Shown here in pieces: positions 11,278 to 22,302 of a DNA stretch of 64,000 nucleotides (position 1 is the first letter of the stretch; every line of letters starts with the position of its first letter). The stretch is from Vandiemenella viatica (Eukaryota > Arthropoda > Insecta > Orthoptera > Morabidae), in assembly GCA_031002005.1 (NCBI GenBank), contig JARYHS010013630.1, positions 237,715,539 to 237,779,538 of the forward strand, given 5' to 3'. The notes beneath the pieces were generated by a model. It had not been told where the DNA came from. It saw only the letters and a list, made by a program, of their open reading frames with translations, and made no database searches. A program made the translations under genes and the position numbers.

Positions 11278-12705
11278 CACTCCTGGAAATTGAAATAAGA
11301 ACACCGTGAATTCATTGTCCCAGGAATGGGAAACTTTATATACACATTCCTGGGGTCAGATACCACACATGATCACACAGACAGAACCATAGGCACATAG
11401 ACACAGGCAACAGAGCATGTAGAATGTCGGCACTAGTACCGTGTATATCCTACTTTCGCAGCAATGCAGGCTGCAATTCTCCCATGTAGACGATCGTAGA
11501 GGTGCTGGATGTAGTCCTGTGGAACGGCATGCCAAGCCATTTCCACTTGGCTCCTCAGCTGGACCAGCGTTCGTGCTGGACATGCAGACCGCGTGAGACG
11601 ACGTTTATCCAGTCCCAAACATGTAAATGGGGGACAGATCCGGAGATCTCGCTGGCCAGGGTAGTTGACTTACATTTTCTAGAGCACGCTGGGTGGCACG
11701 GGATACATGTGGACGTGCATTGTCCTGTTGGAACAGCATTTTCCCTTGCCGGTCTAGGAATGGTAGAACGATGGGTTCGATGACGGTTTGAATGTACCGT
11801 GCACTGTTCAGTGTCCCCTCGACGATCACCAGAGGTGTACGGCCAGTGTAGGAGATCGCTCCCCACACCATGATGCCGGGTGTTGGCCCTGTGTGCCTCG
11901 GTCGTATGCAGTCCTGATTGTGGCGCTCACCTGCACGGCGCCAAACACGCATACGACCATCATTGGCACCAAGGCAGAAGCGACTCTCATCACTGAAGAC
12001 GACACGTCTCCATTCGTCCCTCCATACACGCCTGTCGCGACACCACTGGAGGCGGGCTGCACGATGTTGGGGCGTGAGCGGAAGACGACCTAACGGTGCG
12101 CGGGACCGTAGCCCAGCTTCATGGAAACGGTTGCGAATGGTCCTATGGTCCTCTCTGATACCCCAGGAGCAACAGTGTCCCTAATTTGCCGGGAAGTGGC
12201 GGTGCGGTCCCCTACGGCACTGCGTAGGATGCGACGGTCTTGGCGTGCGTCCGTGCGTCGCTGCTGTCCGGACCCAGGTCGACGGGCACGTGCACCTTCC
12301 GCCGACCACTGGCGACAACATCGATGTACTGTGGAGACCTCGCGCCCCACATGTTGAGCAATTCGGTGGTACCTCCACCCGGCCTCTCACATGCCCACTA
12401 TACGCCCTCGCTCAAAGTCCGTCAACTGCACATACGGTTCACGTACACGCTGTCGCGGCATGCTACCAGTGTTAAAGACTGAGATGGAGCTCCGTATGCC
12501 ACGGCAAACTGGCTGACACTGACTGCGGCGGTGCCCAACCGCTGCGCAGCTAGCGCCCTTCGACGGCCAACACTGCTGTTCCTGGTGTGTCCGCTGTGCC
12601 GTGCGTTTGATCATTGCTTGTACAGCCCTCTCGTAGTGTCCGGAGCAAGTATGGTGGGTCTTACACACCGGCGTCAATGTGTTCTTATTTCAATTTCCAG
12701 GAGTG
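11278..12705 (-). mobile_element. Tc1/mariner-type DNA transposon (1,428 bp)
   Basis: The ends are CACTCCTGGAAATTGAAATA (11278) and its inverse at 12705, an inverted repeat of about 26 bases. Flanking TA dinucleotides (11276-11277 and 12706-12707) give the expected target duplication. It carries a minus-strand transposase gene broken by frameshifts and stops. It sits inside an old LINE copy that resumes on the right at 12708. Confidence 0.92.
11600..12461 (-). pseudogene. Tc1/mariner-type transposase, frameshifted
   Basis: The start is the ATG at 12461 (MPRQRVREPYVQLTDFERGR), entering a helix-turn-helix N-terminal region that meets a stop soon after. Other frames carry VSTVHRCCRQWS and the catalytic core. 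Visible catalytic blocks are VVFSDESRF (first Asp), VWGAISYTGRTPLV, and FQQDNARPH (second Asp). The third motif reads SPDLSPIYMFG, so the expected Glu in SPIEH is lost. Counting from the second Asp to where the Glu should be gives 32 intervening residues, against 34 in classical Tc1. The protein cannot be functional. Confidence 0.88.
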
Positions 12706-12707
12706 TA

Positions 12708-13100
12708 AGCAGATTAAAAAATTTTAATATCCTGAGGATGTCATGAAGAAACTAAAAAAGTTGAAAAACATAAAGGGGATGTGTAGGTAATATTACCACA
12801 CATGTCTTAAAGATCGCAGGATGTGACGTTGAACCTTATCTTGAAACGTTATTTATACTGACTGTGGATACTTGCTGCTTACCAGAGGATTGGACAAGTG
12901 CGATAGTAGTACCAGTGCATAAAGGAGGGATGCCAAATACGATCGAAAATTATAGGTCAATCAGTTTGACATCAATGGTAGGTAAATTAAAGGAGAGACT
13001 GATACGCAACCACATTAAAAATGTATGTGATGAACGTAGGTTTTTTTGAAGTCGACAACATGGCGTTAGTTAAGGATATCAATACGAATATGTTAGCTAC
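12708..13100 (+). pseudogene. LINE reverse-transcriptase fragment
   Basis: Right part of the LINE into which the mariner element inserted. The frame 12864-13049 reads LPEDWTSAIVVPVHKGG then NYRSISLTSMVGKLKERL, the classic RT fingers motif. A T-run near 13040 shifts frame, after which EVDNMALVKD-like sequence continues. The same block occurs as a fragment at 46560-46700. Confidence 0.75.
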
Positions 13101-13224
13101 CTATAAACAAAATATTTCGAATGAAATTTTTTTTTTAAATTTATCTGCAATGGAGCACACGCTCCGGTGGAAATTTCCCTACACACCCATCTGCCCCCTA
13201 TCCTGCACCCACCTACATTTGCCA

Positions 13225-14125
13225 TCAACAAATTTTAACTTTAAATTCTTTTAACGTTTTCGATAAGTTATTCATCATTTCCCCTGGTAACTCATTCCAA
13301 TCCCTGACACACTTATCTAAAAAAGAAAATCTTCCCACACCCTTGTGCTTGAAATCGAGTGTCAGCTTGTGGTCATGATCATCTTTACCCTTCCATGCAC
13401 TACTTTTCAAAACTACTCCAATATCTTTCAATGCCTCATCACCAGTATACGCCCTGTACACTCCCATGATCCTCCTCATCCTTCTCCTGTCTTGCAATGA
13501 ATCCCATTCCAGCTCCTTTATCATATCCGTCACTGAATGCATTCTGCGATAATTTCCAGAAACAAATCTAGCAGCCCTTTTTTGCACCCTCTCCAATTCC
13601 TGTATTTTATACGCAAAATGTGGGTCCTATACTACACTACCATATTCGAGCAATGGTCTGACAAAGTTGTGTAACCCAATTCCTTTACTTCTCTCGTGCA
13701 TCCCCTCATTACTCTCTCCAACAAGTGCAGAATTTTGAAACCTTTTCCTACCACCTATCCAATGTGTCCTGCCCAGTTAAGCTTGTTACCAAATGTAATG
13801 CCAAGATATTTACATTTCAAGTCTTCAGTAAGGAATTCTTTCCCCATCTTATATTCATAATTAACCTTTTGATTTTTATTTCTGTATCTAATAAGCTGAC
13901 TCTTCTTTGCATTTATCTTCATCCCATGTTTACCAACCTAAATAGATATCCTGTCTAGATCACCCTGCAACTGTTTACAGTCCTCAATCATTTTGATCCT
14001 TTTAAATAGCATTGTGTCATCTGCAAACAATATAATTTCAGATAGTAAACAATCAACACAATTATTCATTAAAATAATGAATAGCAATTGTCCCAATACG
14101 CTACCCTGCCCAAATGGACATTGTA
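13225..14125 (-). pseudogene. C-terminal half of a LINE ORF2, minus strand
   Basis: Reading from 14125 downwards: GSVLGQLLFIILMNN, IILFADDTMLFKR (the F-A-D-D catalytic motif), then across frame changes KYLGITFGNKLNWAGHI, and the open C-terminus 13596-13225 with ERVQKRAARFVSGNYRR and a final WNELPGEMM. This is RT palm to C-terminal region. It abuts, head to head, a plus-strand piece of the same family starting near 14126. A related plus-strand copy is at 36405-37072. Confidence 0.8.
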
Positions 14126-14228
14126 GCAAAGGCTTTTGACAGAGTGAGCCATAAAATGTCTGTAAATAAGATAAAAACTATTGGAATGGATGAGAAAGTG
14201 ATTTGAAGTTGGGGTAGGAAATGCAGCA
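14126..14228 (+). pseudogene. LINE RT fragment in inverted position relative to 13.2-14.1 kb
   Basis: The frame reads IVAKAFDRVSHKM and KTIGMDEKVI, the RT A-motif region that precedes the segment found on the minus strand at 13225-14125. The coding resumes after a SINE at about 14480 with GMLQGSVLGSLLFVILLNDH, overlapping the start of the inverted piece. The head-to-head arrangement is the signature of 5' inversion during LINE insertion (twin priming), which is inference. Confidence 0.65.
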
Positions 14229-14475
14229 TCGAAAGAGCTGGACCGAGCGTGGTGTGTGATCGATTAACATTCTGGCCTCGCATTCGGGAGGATGCAGGTT
14301 CGAATCCACATTTGAGTTTTCCGTGGTTTCAACAAATCGTTCCAGGTGAATGCCGGAATGCTTCCTTCAAAAGACCATGGCCAAATTCCTTCCCATTCCT
14401 TGCCCCCAGTCCCATCCCACCTCTATGCCGGAGAGACGTAAAGTCATAAGTAAAAATAAAAAGAAAGAAAGAAAG
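14229..14475 (+). mobile_element. tRNA-derived SINE inserted in a LINE
   Basis: It contains a Pol III B-box, GGTTCGAATCC (14297-14307), preceded by tRNA-like sequence (gtgatcgattaacattctgg). The conserved SINE body follows (gaccatggccaaattccttc at about 14376). It ends in an A-rich gaaagaaagaaag tail. LINE coding sequence lies directly on both sides. Sister copies are at 44610-44810, 46940-47135 and 50772-51026. Confidence 0.85.
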
Positions 14476-14640
14476 AAGTGGAAATTAAAATGGGAATGCT
14501 ACAGGGTAGTGTTTTGGGATCATTGCTATTCGTTATCCTTTTGAATGATCATGTTGATTTGAAAACTGAGAAGAAGGGAGGGTGTTGAAACAATTATAGA
14601 TAAAGATACAGATTAAGTTACTGAGGATTGAGAAACTGCG
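14476..14640 (+). pseudogene. LINE RT fragment after the SINE
   Basis: GMLQGSVLGSLLFVILLNDH is the RT block before the F-A-D-D motif. It then jumps at about 14560 to a segment that in this LINE family lies elsewhere (the copy of 11110-11165), so the element is internally rearranged. Confidence 0.6.
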
Positions 14641-14649
14641 CAAGAAAAA

Positions 14650-15355
14650 AGCAAGACTGCTTAGCTCCTTGACATTTCTTTTGAGGTGCCGAGGCCGTGA
14701 CATCGTGTCTCTTTTCGCTGCGGTGAAACATCATATTGAAAGCATTGGCGCTAAGAAAATATTACGTCGAACCAGCCTCTCGCTACTTCGGGAGCGCATC
14801 CGATTCACGCGCTTTGAATTGGACCGCAACGCTCAGTCATTGTTTTCTTGTTATTTTTACCTGTCGACCTTTAGCCTTATTCTTAGGACTGGGTGGACGC
14901 AGCAACGTCTGCTCAAATGAACCTGGAATTGGAGGAAACTACAGCAAGACACATAGCCAAATACAACCGACTGGCGGGAACAGACCAAGGCGGCAAACAT
15001 GCGGTGTCCGATCGTTCTGTGGTCAACCTCACCGGGATTCGTATTGATGACGCAACGTACTTCTGTGCTGGAGAGGGGCTTGAATTACGCTCCTGCCCCT
15101 AGGCGCATACCCACGAAGGAGATAATCTATTCGGTAGAACAGGCTGTGCGCTGCCTACCAAGTGAGAAAGCCGAAGAAATACGAAGGGAGACCTGTCGAG
15201 TTTTGAAGAAGGCCAAGCCGCCAAGAAACAATATCACTGCTGCAGAGTGTAAAGGATTAGTTGTCTTACGTCGCAGAGACGACATAGTCATTTTACAAGC
15301 GGATAAAGGTAACTCTACTGTTCTTCTTTCTGCAGTGCAATATGACCAAAGGTGA
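14650..15355 (+). pseudogene. Penelope-like element, N-terminal region
   Basis: Several frames together give the N-terminal half of a Penelope-type protein. FLLRCRGRD..LFAAVKHHI and ILRRTSLSLLRERIRFTR lie at 14669-14830; then NLTGIRIDDATYFCAGEG and KEIIYSVEQAVRCLP; then ILQADKGNSTVLLS just before the RT. At least two frameshifts are needed to connect them, and the stop at 15353-15355 separates this part from the next open frame. Confidence 0.8.
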
Positions 15356-16122
15356 TGACCCTCCTTAATGACCAGTCTTACATACCATTGAACGCTGACC
15401 CGACTGTTAAAGTTGTGAAAAAGACGATGGCCCTCGTCAAAAATGCTGAAATACCGGAGGAGGTGATTGAGCGAATTAGGCCACGCGCCGCGAGACCACC
15501 GGGACTTTATGGTTTACCAAAGATCCATAAACAGGGTGTGCCTTTGCGTCCCATCGTTAGTGCTATTGCGTCACCGACTTACCGGCTTGCTAAGTATCTG
15601 ACGCGTCTTCTTAGTCCCTTTGTGGGGCGTTGTTGCCACCACGTCAAGAATTCCGCTGCATTTGTAAAATCCATACAGTCTTTAACAGTTTCAGATACTG
15701 ATATGCTTGTTAGTTTTGATGTTGTGTCTATCTTTACCCGTGTGCCGGTAAAGGACACTCTGGACTCGATTCTCCCTCATTTTGAGCCGACTACCGCAGA
15801 CCTCTTTGATCACGTAGTTACTTCCACTTATTTCATGTATGGAGGGAAGTACCATGAACAATCCGATGGAATGGCCATGGGATCTCCGCACTCACCGGTA
15901 GTAGCTAACCACTACATGGAGGATTTTGAAGAGAGGGCTCTTGAGAGTGCTACCCTCAAACCCACCTGCTTCTACCGTTACGTTGATGACACTTTCGCCG
16001 TGTGGCCACACGGTATGGAAGCGTTGGATGAATTTCTCGATCACCTTAACGGGATCCATCCAAACATACGGTTTACGAAAGAAGTGGAGAAGGGCGGGTG
16101 CGTCCCGTTCCTGGCATCTTAA
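15352..16122 (+). CDS. Penelope-like element reverse transcriptase
   Basis: This 256-residue open frame has the characteristic blocks of Penelope-like RT: PPGLYGLPKIHKQGVPLRPI, DMLVSFDVVSIFTRVP (first catalytic Asp), QSDGMAMGSPHSPVVANHYM, and CFYRYVDDTFAVW (Y-V-D-D). A usual Leu in GSPLSP is His. These enzymes are telomerase-like RTs used for target-primed insertion. The frame ends at 16122 by a frameshift, because the downstream endonuclease lies in another frame from 16236. It is part of one element running from about 14650 to 17200. Confidence 0.93.
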   Translation: MMTLLNDQSYIPLNADPTVKVVKKTMALVKNAEIPEEVIERIRPRAARPPGLYGLPKIHKQGVPLRPIVSAIASPTYRLAKYLTRLLSPFVGRCCHHVKNSAAFVKSIQSLTVSDTDMLVSFDVVSIFTRVPVKDTLDSILPHFEPTTADLFDHVVTSTYFMYGGKYHEQSDGMAMGSPHSPVVANHYMEDFEERALESATLKPTCFYRYVDDTFAVWPHGMEALDEFLDHLNGIHPNIRFTKEVEKGGCVPFLAS

Positions 16123-16879
16123 TCAAGCGCAAACCTGATGGATCTCTGGCGCGTAGTGTGTACCACAAACCCACCCATATTGAGCCTTACTTGGGTGCAG
16201 CCAGTCACCATCACACGGCATAACGCAACTCCGTATTGGCCACATTGTTACGAAGAGCAAGAGCCATATCCGATCATGACAGTCTACCAATGGAGTTGAA
16301 ACATCTCAGGTCTTTTTTTGAACAGAATGGCTACTCTCGGCAACAGATAGCGCGTGTCTTTATTCAGAAACCACCTAGACCACCGATTGAACAAAATGAA
16401 CCATCAAAAACTCTTGCCATTCTGCAATATGCCGGGAACACGTTGGGAAAGATTGGAAGACTCTTGGCGCGGTCTGGTTTAAAAAGGATTTTCCGGCCAC
16501 CCGCCATGATACACGATGTGCTTCGTTCTGTTAAGGATGATTTAGACCTAAGAATTCCTGGAATTTATTCCATAACATGTGAATGCGGCAAAGTTTACAT
16601 CGGACAGACCGTCAGAACGATCGATAACGTATTACCGCGCACAAACGACACTTAAGATTGGTACAAGTAGAAAAGTCCGCGATAGCCGAACATGCTTTCG
16701 ACAAAGATCATAAAATAGAGCTTGATAAAACGGTAGTGCTGACCAGGGTCTCTTCATTCTGGGTCTCAGTAATTGGAGAAGCATTCGAAATACAGTTGAA
16801 TGATAATAACATCAAGAACGGAGCATCGCAGTACGCGCCGAGCAGTCAACAAGATCGGGAGGGAGGGAGGGGCAGCTGA
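16123..16879 (+). pseudogene. Penelope-like element linker and GIY-YIG endonuclease
   Basis: The frame 16236-16655 carries the connector (FFEQNGYSRQQIARVF) and then the nuclease signature GIYSITCECGKVYIGQTVRT, that is G-I-Y followed by Y-I-G. The upstream C-E-C-G resembles the CxxC preceding the nuclease in many Penelope elements. The frame breaks at 16655; the remainder (IAEHAFDKDHKI) continues at 16658-16879. The nuclease nicks target DNA for element insertion. The copy has both domains but several frameshifts. Confidence 0.9.
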
Positions 16880-17205
16880 GATGCCTCCCCACCCCACCGA
16901 CAACAGAGCCCGGCCGCCAGGCGGAGAGCGGCGCAGACGGCGCGGCGCCCGGTTGCCAATGCGGGCGGACGGAGGGGACTGCAAACGCCGCGCTGCGACA
17001 ACCCGACTACCATGGACGCTGTCATGAGCGCCATCTTGGCGCTTCCGCAACAAGTATCAGCAGCTATCACAGCTGCGCTCTCTAGCAACGTGGCCACCAC
17101 CAAGCCGTAAACGAGCTGACGTACAGTGGCCTCCACCTCACCTACGTAACTGCGAGCGCAGTCGTCGTGGGTGGCGTGCTGCAGGTGCGGAGTCAAAGGG
17201 GCATT
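16880..17205 (+). other. GC-rich 3' region of the Penelope-like element
   Basis: No coding signal beyond the end of the endonuclease frame. Composition is clearly richer in G+C than the surroundings. The exact junction with the following LINE (near 17200) is not visible from sequence alone. Confidence 0.4.
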
Positions 17206-17600
17206 TCATATACCGACAACAAAAGTAACACCGAGGCTGAAGACCACGGCACAATGGTAAACCAGCCAGTCAATCGGGTTCGCCCGGCTGACAAATGACA
17301 ATGATGATGCTAAGCCAGTCAGCAATTCCACGAGTGCATTGAGGTTAGCTAACAAACTGCTCGCGTATACGGGCACTGTTTGCTCCAGCGAAGAGCTTAG
17401 TGAGCTGCTTCTTCTTCTTTGGTAACTGCCTTGGCCCACCCCTTCCGAGCTCAGTAGGGTTTTACCGCCACACGGCCCACTCCCGCGGTAGTGGAACCCC
17501 CTGGCGTGAGTTTTTAGGGTTGTTTCCGGTTCTGGCAACCTTACGGTGACAACAACGGACCGGAACAACACTCCCTTTAGGCCTCCCCCTATCTCACAAG
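17206..17600 (+). other. Presumed 5' UTR of Jockey-like LINE A
   Basis: This gene-free stretch lies immediately upstream of the first ATG of LINE A (17601). It has no poly-A tract, repeat or recognised domain. Assignment as 5' UTR rests on position only. Confidence 0.4.
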
Positions 17601-19449
17601 ATGTCTGATTCTAGCGGCACTTCTTGCGCTTTGGCCCCTGACTTCTACAGTGACTCTTCGCGCTTTTCTTCGCCGGAAGACAACGATATGGAAGTGACGA
17701 ATCCATCCAAACGTCGGCGCCTGACAATCTCAACAACCTTCCGTACTCACCCTCCTCAGAAGAAAATGAGAACGAGACGGAAGAATTTATGGACAGTCAG
17801 AACCCTGACACGAGGAAGGAAACATCCCTGCCAAGTCTCAAGCTGACGCCCCAGCCCCCACAAGGACGAGGTGAACCACGCGTAACAAAGAGGCTCACCT
17901 CGCCTCTTGCTGCTGAAACCTCAAAATTTGCAAGACGGAATGAACAGCTAGTGGGCGGCCCCACTGAAGAGGGCACATCCTCCACCATCAGTGTTTGCAC
18001 CAAACAGCTGGAGAGGAATGTTCCCAGTAAAGTTAGAAAGGCTCTGAAGAAGAGGAAGGGATGACAGACCAAGTGACTGCCACACCACTTGCGAGGGAAC
18101 CAACTGTTGGGAAACAACCACACCAGCGAGTTGATGAGGAAGGCTTTGTGTTTCCCAAAAATACTAGTAAGCCTCCACCACCAGCGCTGGACCCCAAACT
18201 AGAAATCAATTCCAACCCCTGCAGCCTGAACCAACACCACCAGTGCAGAGATCCGATCACATCCCTCGTATCGTGGTGCAATTTGAGAAGAGTTATAAGA
18301 CACTCCATGACAAGGTTGAAGCTGTTATGAAGAACTCCTTCGCTGCCAAAACTGCCGGTGGTGACAAGATAAAGTTTACCTTCACTACAGCAGAAGACTA
18401 CTCAACCGCTATAGGGATGTTGCAGGACAGCAATGTTCCATGTTACACGTTTCCAGCCGAAGCAGTCCCGTTACTTAAAGTCGTCTTCAGGGGCATCCCA
18501 AGGACTCTGCCCACTGAAGATCTCAAAGAGGAACTCTCTGAGATGGGCTTTACTGTCCAAACGGTGGCCCAACTTCGCCGCCCAGGCAGCAACATATTAA
18601 TGCCACTATTCCTGGTGATCCTTGCGGATTGCCAAGAAAATAGGGCAATCTTTGGGGTGGAGAGAATTTGCCACCTCCAAGTGAAAGTTGAGAAACTCCG
18701 GGCAACGACCGGACCTGCGCAATGTTATAACTGCCAGCGTTTCTGTCACGTGGCCAAGAATTTTAAAATGCCTCCAGTCTGCGTTACGTGCGCAAACCAA
18801 CACGATTCTACCAAATGCACCTCGCAGAAGGGACGAGACACCGCCAAGTGTTCCAACTGTTGAGGTGGACACGTGACCAGTTACAAAGGCTGTCAGGCCT
18901 TTAAGAGAGCCAGAAACCGACTAAGAGGCCTCCCAACTGAACAAGAAAAACCACCTGACTGTGCATCAACAACAAACAGCACAGCGCGGCAAGACCAGAC
19001 TCCAGCTCCAGGGCAGCAGAGCAACTCTCCCGCAACAGGGCAAGATCAGGCTCCCACTGCCACAGCGAAGAAGATGTCAGCGTCGCAGACGGAGGAGAAA
19101 GATTGGATCGAACAATGCTACTGAGCAACAATACCCATTGGCGAGAGAAGACGATTCCACTTCCAGAAACGAACGAGGCGCTCCTACCGGCCGCTCTGCA
19201 TCTACGTCTCCTGAGCAACGAATCAAATCAGGCAACCCACCTACTGGTCACCACATCTCCACGCAACAGCAAAGAATCACAGGCGAAACGGGCCGTGATG
19301 CGCAACACAACCTAGACAGGCTTACTATCATGCTGGAGTCTGCCTTAAAGATGATGAGCCATCTTACCGAGCAGCTGGAGAAAATGACCAGTGCCGTAAC
19401 TAACGCTCTGGCTGTCCCAAAGTGCCCACATTGCAACCACAATGGATAG
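17601..19449 (+). pseudogene. LINE A ORF1: gag-like protein with zinc knuckles
   Basis: The start is MSDSSGTSCALAPDFYSD. After frame changes a 207-residue piece (18243-18863) shows the RRM-like/PRE_C2HC-type region VVFRGIPRTLPTEDLKEELS and then CYNCQRFCHVAKNFKMP and CVTCANQHDSTKC zinc knuckles. A TGA at 18861-18863 interrupts it, and the C-terminus (LTIMLESALKMMSHL) ends at 19449 in another frame. The protein would bind element RNA as nucleocapsid. The stop overlaps the ORF2 start: aATGGATAG holds both the ORF2 ATG (19442) and the ORF1 TAG. Confidence 0.85.
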
Positions 19450-20558
19450 ACAGCCACACATTCACTCCTTATCTTTCTGCGTTTGGAATGCTAATAGCAT
19501 GTTCAACCAACTACTCGAGTTTAGACAGTTCCTTCGAGACAAAGATACTGACGTATGTCTGGTGTCAGAAACTTTCTTGAAACCCAGTCTGCAAGCTGCA
19601 GTAGCCAATTATAGTTGTTACCGCCGAGACAGACTCGCCACTGGAGGCGGAGTCGCGGTTTTCATTAAGAACAGTCCTACCACCCCTCCAACAGATGGAA
19701 GCCGTCGGAGTTGAAGCGGCTACAGCTAATGGAAAGCTAACCATCATCTCATGCTACCGACCTCCACGAAGACAACTCGAAGATGCCGACTTTACGACTC
19801 TGGCAGATGTCAGCGGAAAAGTCCTGATTGGCGGCGACCTCAATGCTAAACATTCCGACTGGAATAGTAGGTACAACAACACAGCGGATATAGTATTGAG
19901 ACGCCTCATAAACAGATACAACATGTGCGTATGGACACCAGAAGAATCCCACACACTACCCGAGCAACAGCAACAGACCAGATGTACTAGATGTAGTCAT
20001 CACCAAGGGCATCCACGGCTATGTCGCCACCTCAGTCATAAATCGACTTTCCTCAGATCACTGTCCGGTTATGATTGAGGTTCAGTTTGGACCCTGGCAA
20101 ACTCAAGAAGAACCATCTTTCAACTACCACAAAACAAACTGGAGGCGATACCAGAAGCACCTGCAGACTAATCTAGCTGACCCAACTGAAATCGACAACA
20201 TTGACATCGCCCTTCAGTCTTTTGAGGCAGCAATTAAAGATGCAACCGCAGCTTCCACTCCAGTCAGGATACCAAAACCAGCTCCCACTCCGCAGCTTCC
20301 TCCCCATTTACTGACTGAAATCCGCTACAAAAACAGGATTGCCAAAGAGTGGAAGCTCACGAGAAATCATGCGACCAGAAGACTGTTAAATCGATTGCAA
20401 AGGGAAATTAAAGACTCCCTGATTCAACATCGGAACCAAGAGTGGGAAGCGAGAGTCTCCATGCTCCACCCGGAGGATGGTTCTCTATGGCTACAAACAA
20501 GAAGACTCATCAGGCGAAGGCAGCGGCTCCCCCCCACTGCACGGCGAAAGAGGCCTAG
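19442..20558 (+). pseudogene. LINE A ORF2, endonuclease part
   Basis: The apurinic-type endonuclease of a Jockey-like LINE in three frames. 19442-19714 has FCVWNANSMFNQLLEFRQFL, DVCLVSETFLKP and TGGGVAVFIKN. 19695-20078 has LTIISCYRPPRRQ and LIGGDLNAKHSDWNSR (catalytic D-x-N). 20071-20565 starts after the SDHCPV-type motif (MIEVQFG) and runs to LWLQTRRLIRRRQRLPP. Coding sequence stops at 20558, exactly where LINE B was inserted. The RT half of the same protein is found 8.7 kb away at 29241-30764. Confidence 0.88.
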
Positions 20559-20727
20559 TCGTCGTCGTCGTCGACTGGAGGTTTGTGCCACCACGGCGAG
20601 CCGTGGTGACACTGGACGCTTTGGGCATTTCCTGCCCCTCCGTCCTTTTGCTTAATTTGTTGCAGATTTATTTGGCGAAGGTCGGGCTAGTCTCGGCTCG
20701 GGTCCAGTATGGGAGGCGGAGAGGTGT

Positions 20728-21307
20728 TTAAAACGGCTGAAGTGTGGCCACCAGCTGTGTCAGGGCGGACACAGCTCTGACAAGTTGTTGCAGGACAGCC
20801 ATCTGGCCGCCTGCGTCTTGGCGTGCGCCGAGACGTGGAGCGGGGCGCCTGCTCCGGCCAGCAGCGGAGCGCTGAGTGTTGGTCATGGCTTGGGCGGCGG
20901 GCGGGGCTGGCTTGTCTCGATGGTGGGGGGGGCGCTGCGCGCGCCGCTTGGTGTCTGGGTGACTGCCGGGCGCTTCTGCTGTCGGCGCGGGTGCGGACTG
21001 CGTATGGAGCCGCTTCTGCTTGGTTGCCGACTTTCGCAGATTGCTCCTGGCGACACAACCCGCGTAGGCGGCTGAGTGAGATTGGCCGCAGTTAGCACAT
21101 GTTGGCGTCGCTTCGCGTGAGCGGCTACATTGTTTGACGCTGTGTTGTTGCCCACAACGGACGCAGCGCTCAGCTGCGCTGCAGTTCTTGGCTTGGTGCG
21201 AGAACCCTTGACATCGGTAGCACTGTTGTAGTGCAGCTGGCGGGCGTTTCTTTGGCTCTACCCGGACCTCCTGGCCGAGTAGCTTCTTCACTTGTAGGGC
21301 TGCTGTG
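20728..21307 (-). pseudogene. LINE B ORF1, C-terminal half with zinc knuckles
   Basis: Reading down from the LTR junction, the frame enters at LQVKKLLGQEVRVEP. It continues through three cysteine clusters, CYRCQGFSHQAKNC, CVRCGQQHSVKQC and CANCGQSHSAAYAGC, the last two in C-x2-C-x4-H-x4-C-like spacing. It then has a Pro/Ala/Arg-rich stretch and ends QLVATLQPF with the stop at 20728. This is a nucleocapsid-like RNA-binding tail. The frame is continuous with 26534-27385 once the LTR element and one 4-bp target copy are removed. Confidence 0.9.
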
Positions 21308-21795
21308 TGCTAAGCCCCACTGCTAATTTTTACATTAACCAGCAGTAAGTAGATATCCCGCTCCTCGCAACATATGGCCCTACTGTTGGTTTTGGCGGTA
21401 GTGATATCACTTAGCGTTTTATTACTACTATTCAACAAACCACTTTACAAGATATACATGTTAGCGCAACGGGTATTATAGTCAAATAATTCAATTACTC
21501 CACTCATTCATTTGAGAAACTTTATTCTATATTTCAAACGTTCGCTGCTACAAAATACTGCCAACACACACTTCTATCTATACAAGCTCTCTCCTAGTAC
21601 TCTCTCGCCATATTGCCATCTTCACTCTCTCTCCATACACAATCACAGTAGTACCAACTACAACAAACTAAATTCTAAAAAAAACTTAAAATTACCCCAA
21701 ATGTCTACACAAACTACTCATGCTGTGAAGTCTATTTAAACTATTTTATTTACAATTATTTTTTATTACAATGATTTTGTGAGTGGGATCTCACA
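21308..21795 (-). repeat. 3' LTR of the 5.2-kb LTR element
   Basis: 488 bases, the same length as the partner at 26046-26533. Both encode the same chance 75-residue plus-strand frame, confirming near identity. In the element's orientation it runs TG...CA from 21795 to 21308. Confidence 0.95.
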
Positions 21796-22005
21796 TATGC
21801 CCCCACTTTATAACAAACAAGCATATTTTAACAAAATTGGTTGGCTTGTTATAAAGTCCAACCTTTTTCACAAATCATTGTCTTTATATACATTTCCACA
21901 ATTCTGTCCTTATTTATAACAATTATCACTCACTGTCTCTATCAGTCTGCATCTTTACCAGTCAACGTTATACAAAACCACCAAATTTCACAAGAACACA
22001 ATATG

Positions 22006-22284
22006 TCACTTATCTCTTCTGACCTTGTACATTTTCAAGTCTGTTATGTTTCTTAACCCAAATTTCTTACCAGACTTAGGATACACTAGCCAGTATGCGT
22101 TCCTATGTGGCTTCCCTTCTACCTTAAATGGTCCGTGGTACACGTCAAAGAATTTCTTAATCTCCGCATTTAATTCGCATGACCTCTCCTGAGTCTTTAC
22201 CAGTACCAAATCTCCCAAATTAAATTCGACAGGTTTATATCTTCGGTCGTGCCTGTTTCTTCTCTCTTCTGATCTTTTCTTCAT
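22006..22284 (-). pseudogene. C-terminal fragment of integrase
   Basis: A 92-residue frame reads RRYKPVEFNLGDLVLVKTQE, then FFDVYHGPFKVEGKPHRNAY and KKFGLRNITDLKMY. This is the G-D-x-V-L-V and G-P-F module found at the end of Ty3/gypsy-type integrases. The zinc-binding and catalytic (D,D,E) domains are absent. It is the only surviving piece of pol and shows the element depends on enzymes supplied by another copy. Confidence 0.88.
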
Positions 22285-22302
22285 TCTTTTATCAGCTCAA
22301 TG

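Noticed and set aside
12090..12677. Many overlapping plus-strand frames in the mariner copy
   Set aside because: They are antisense shadows of the minus-strand transposase.
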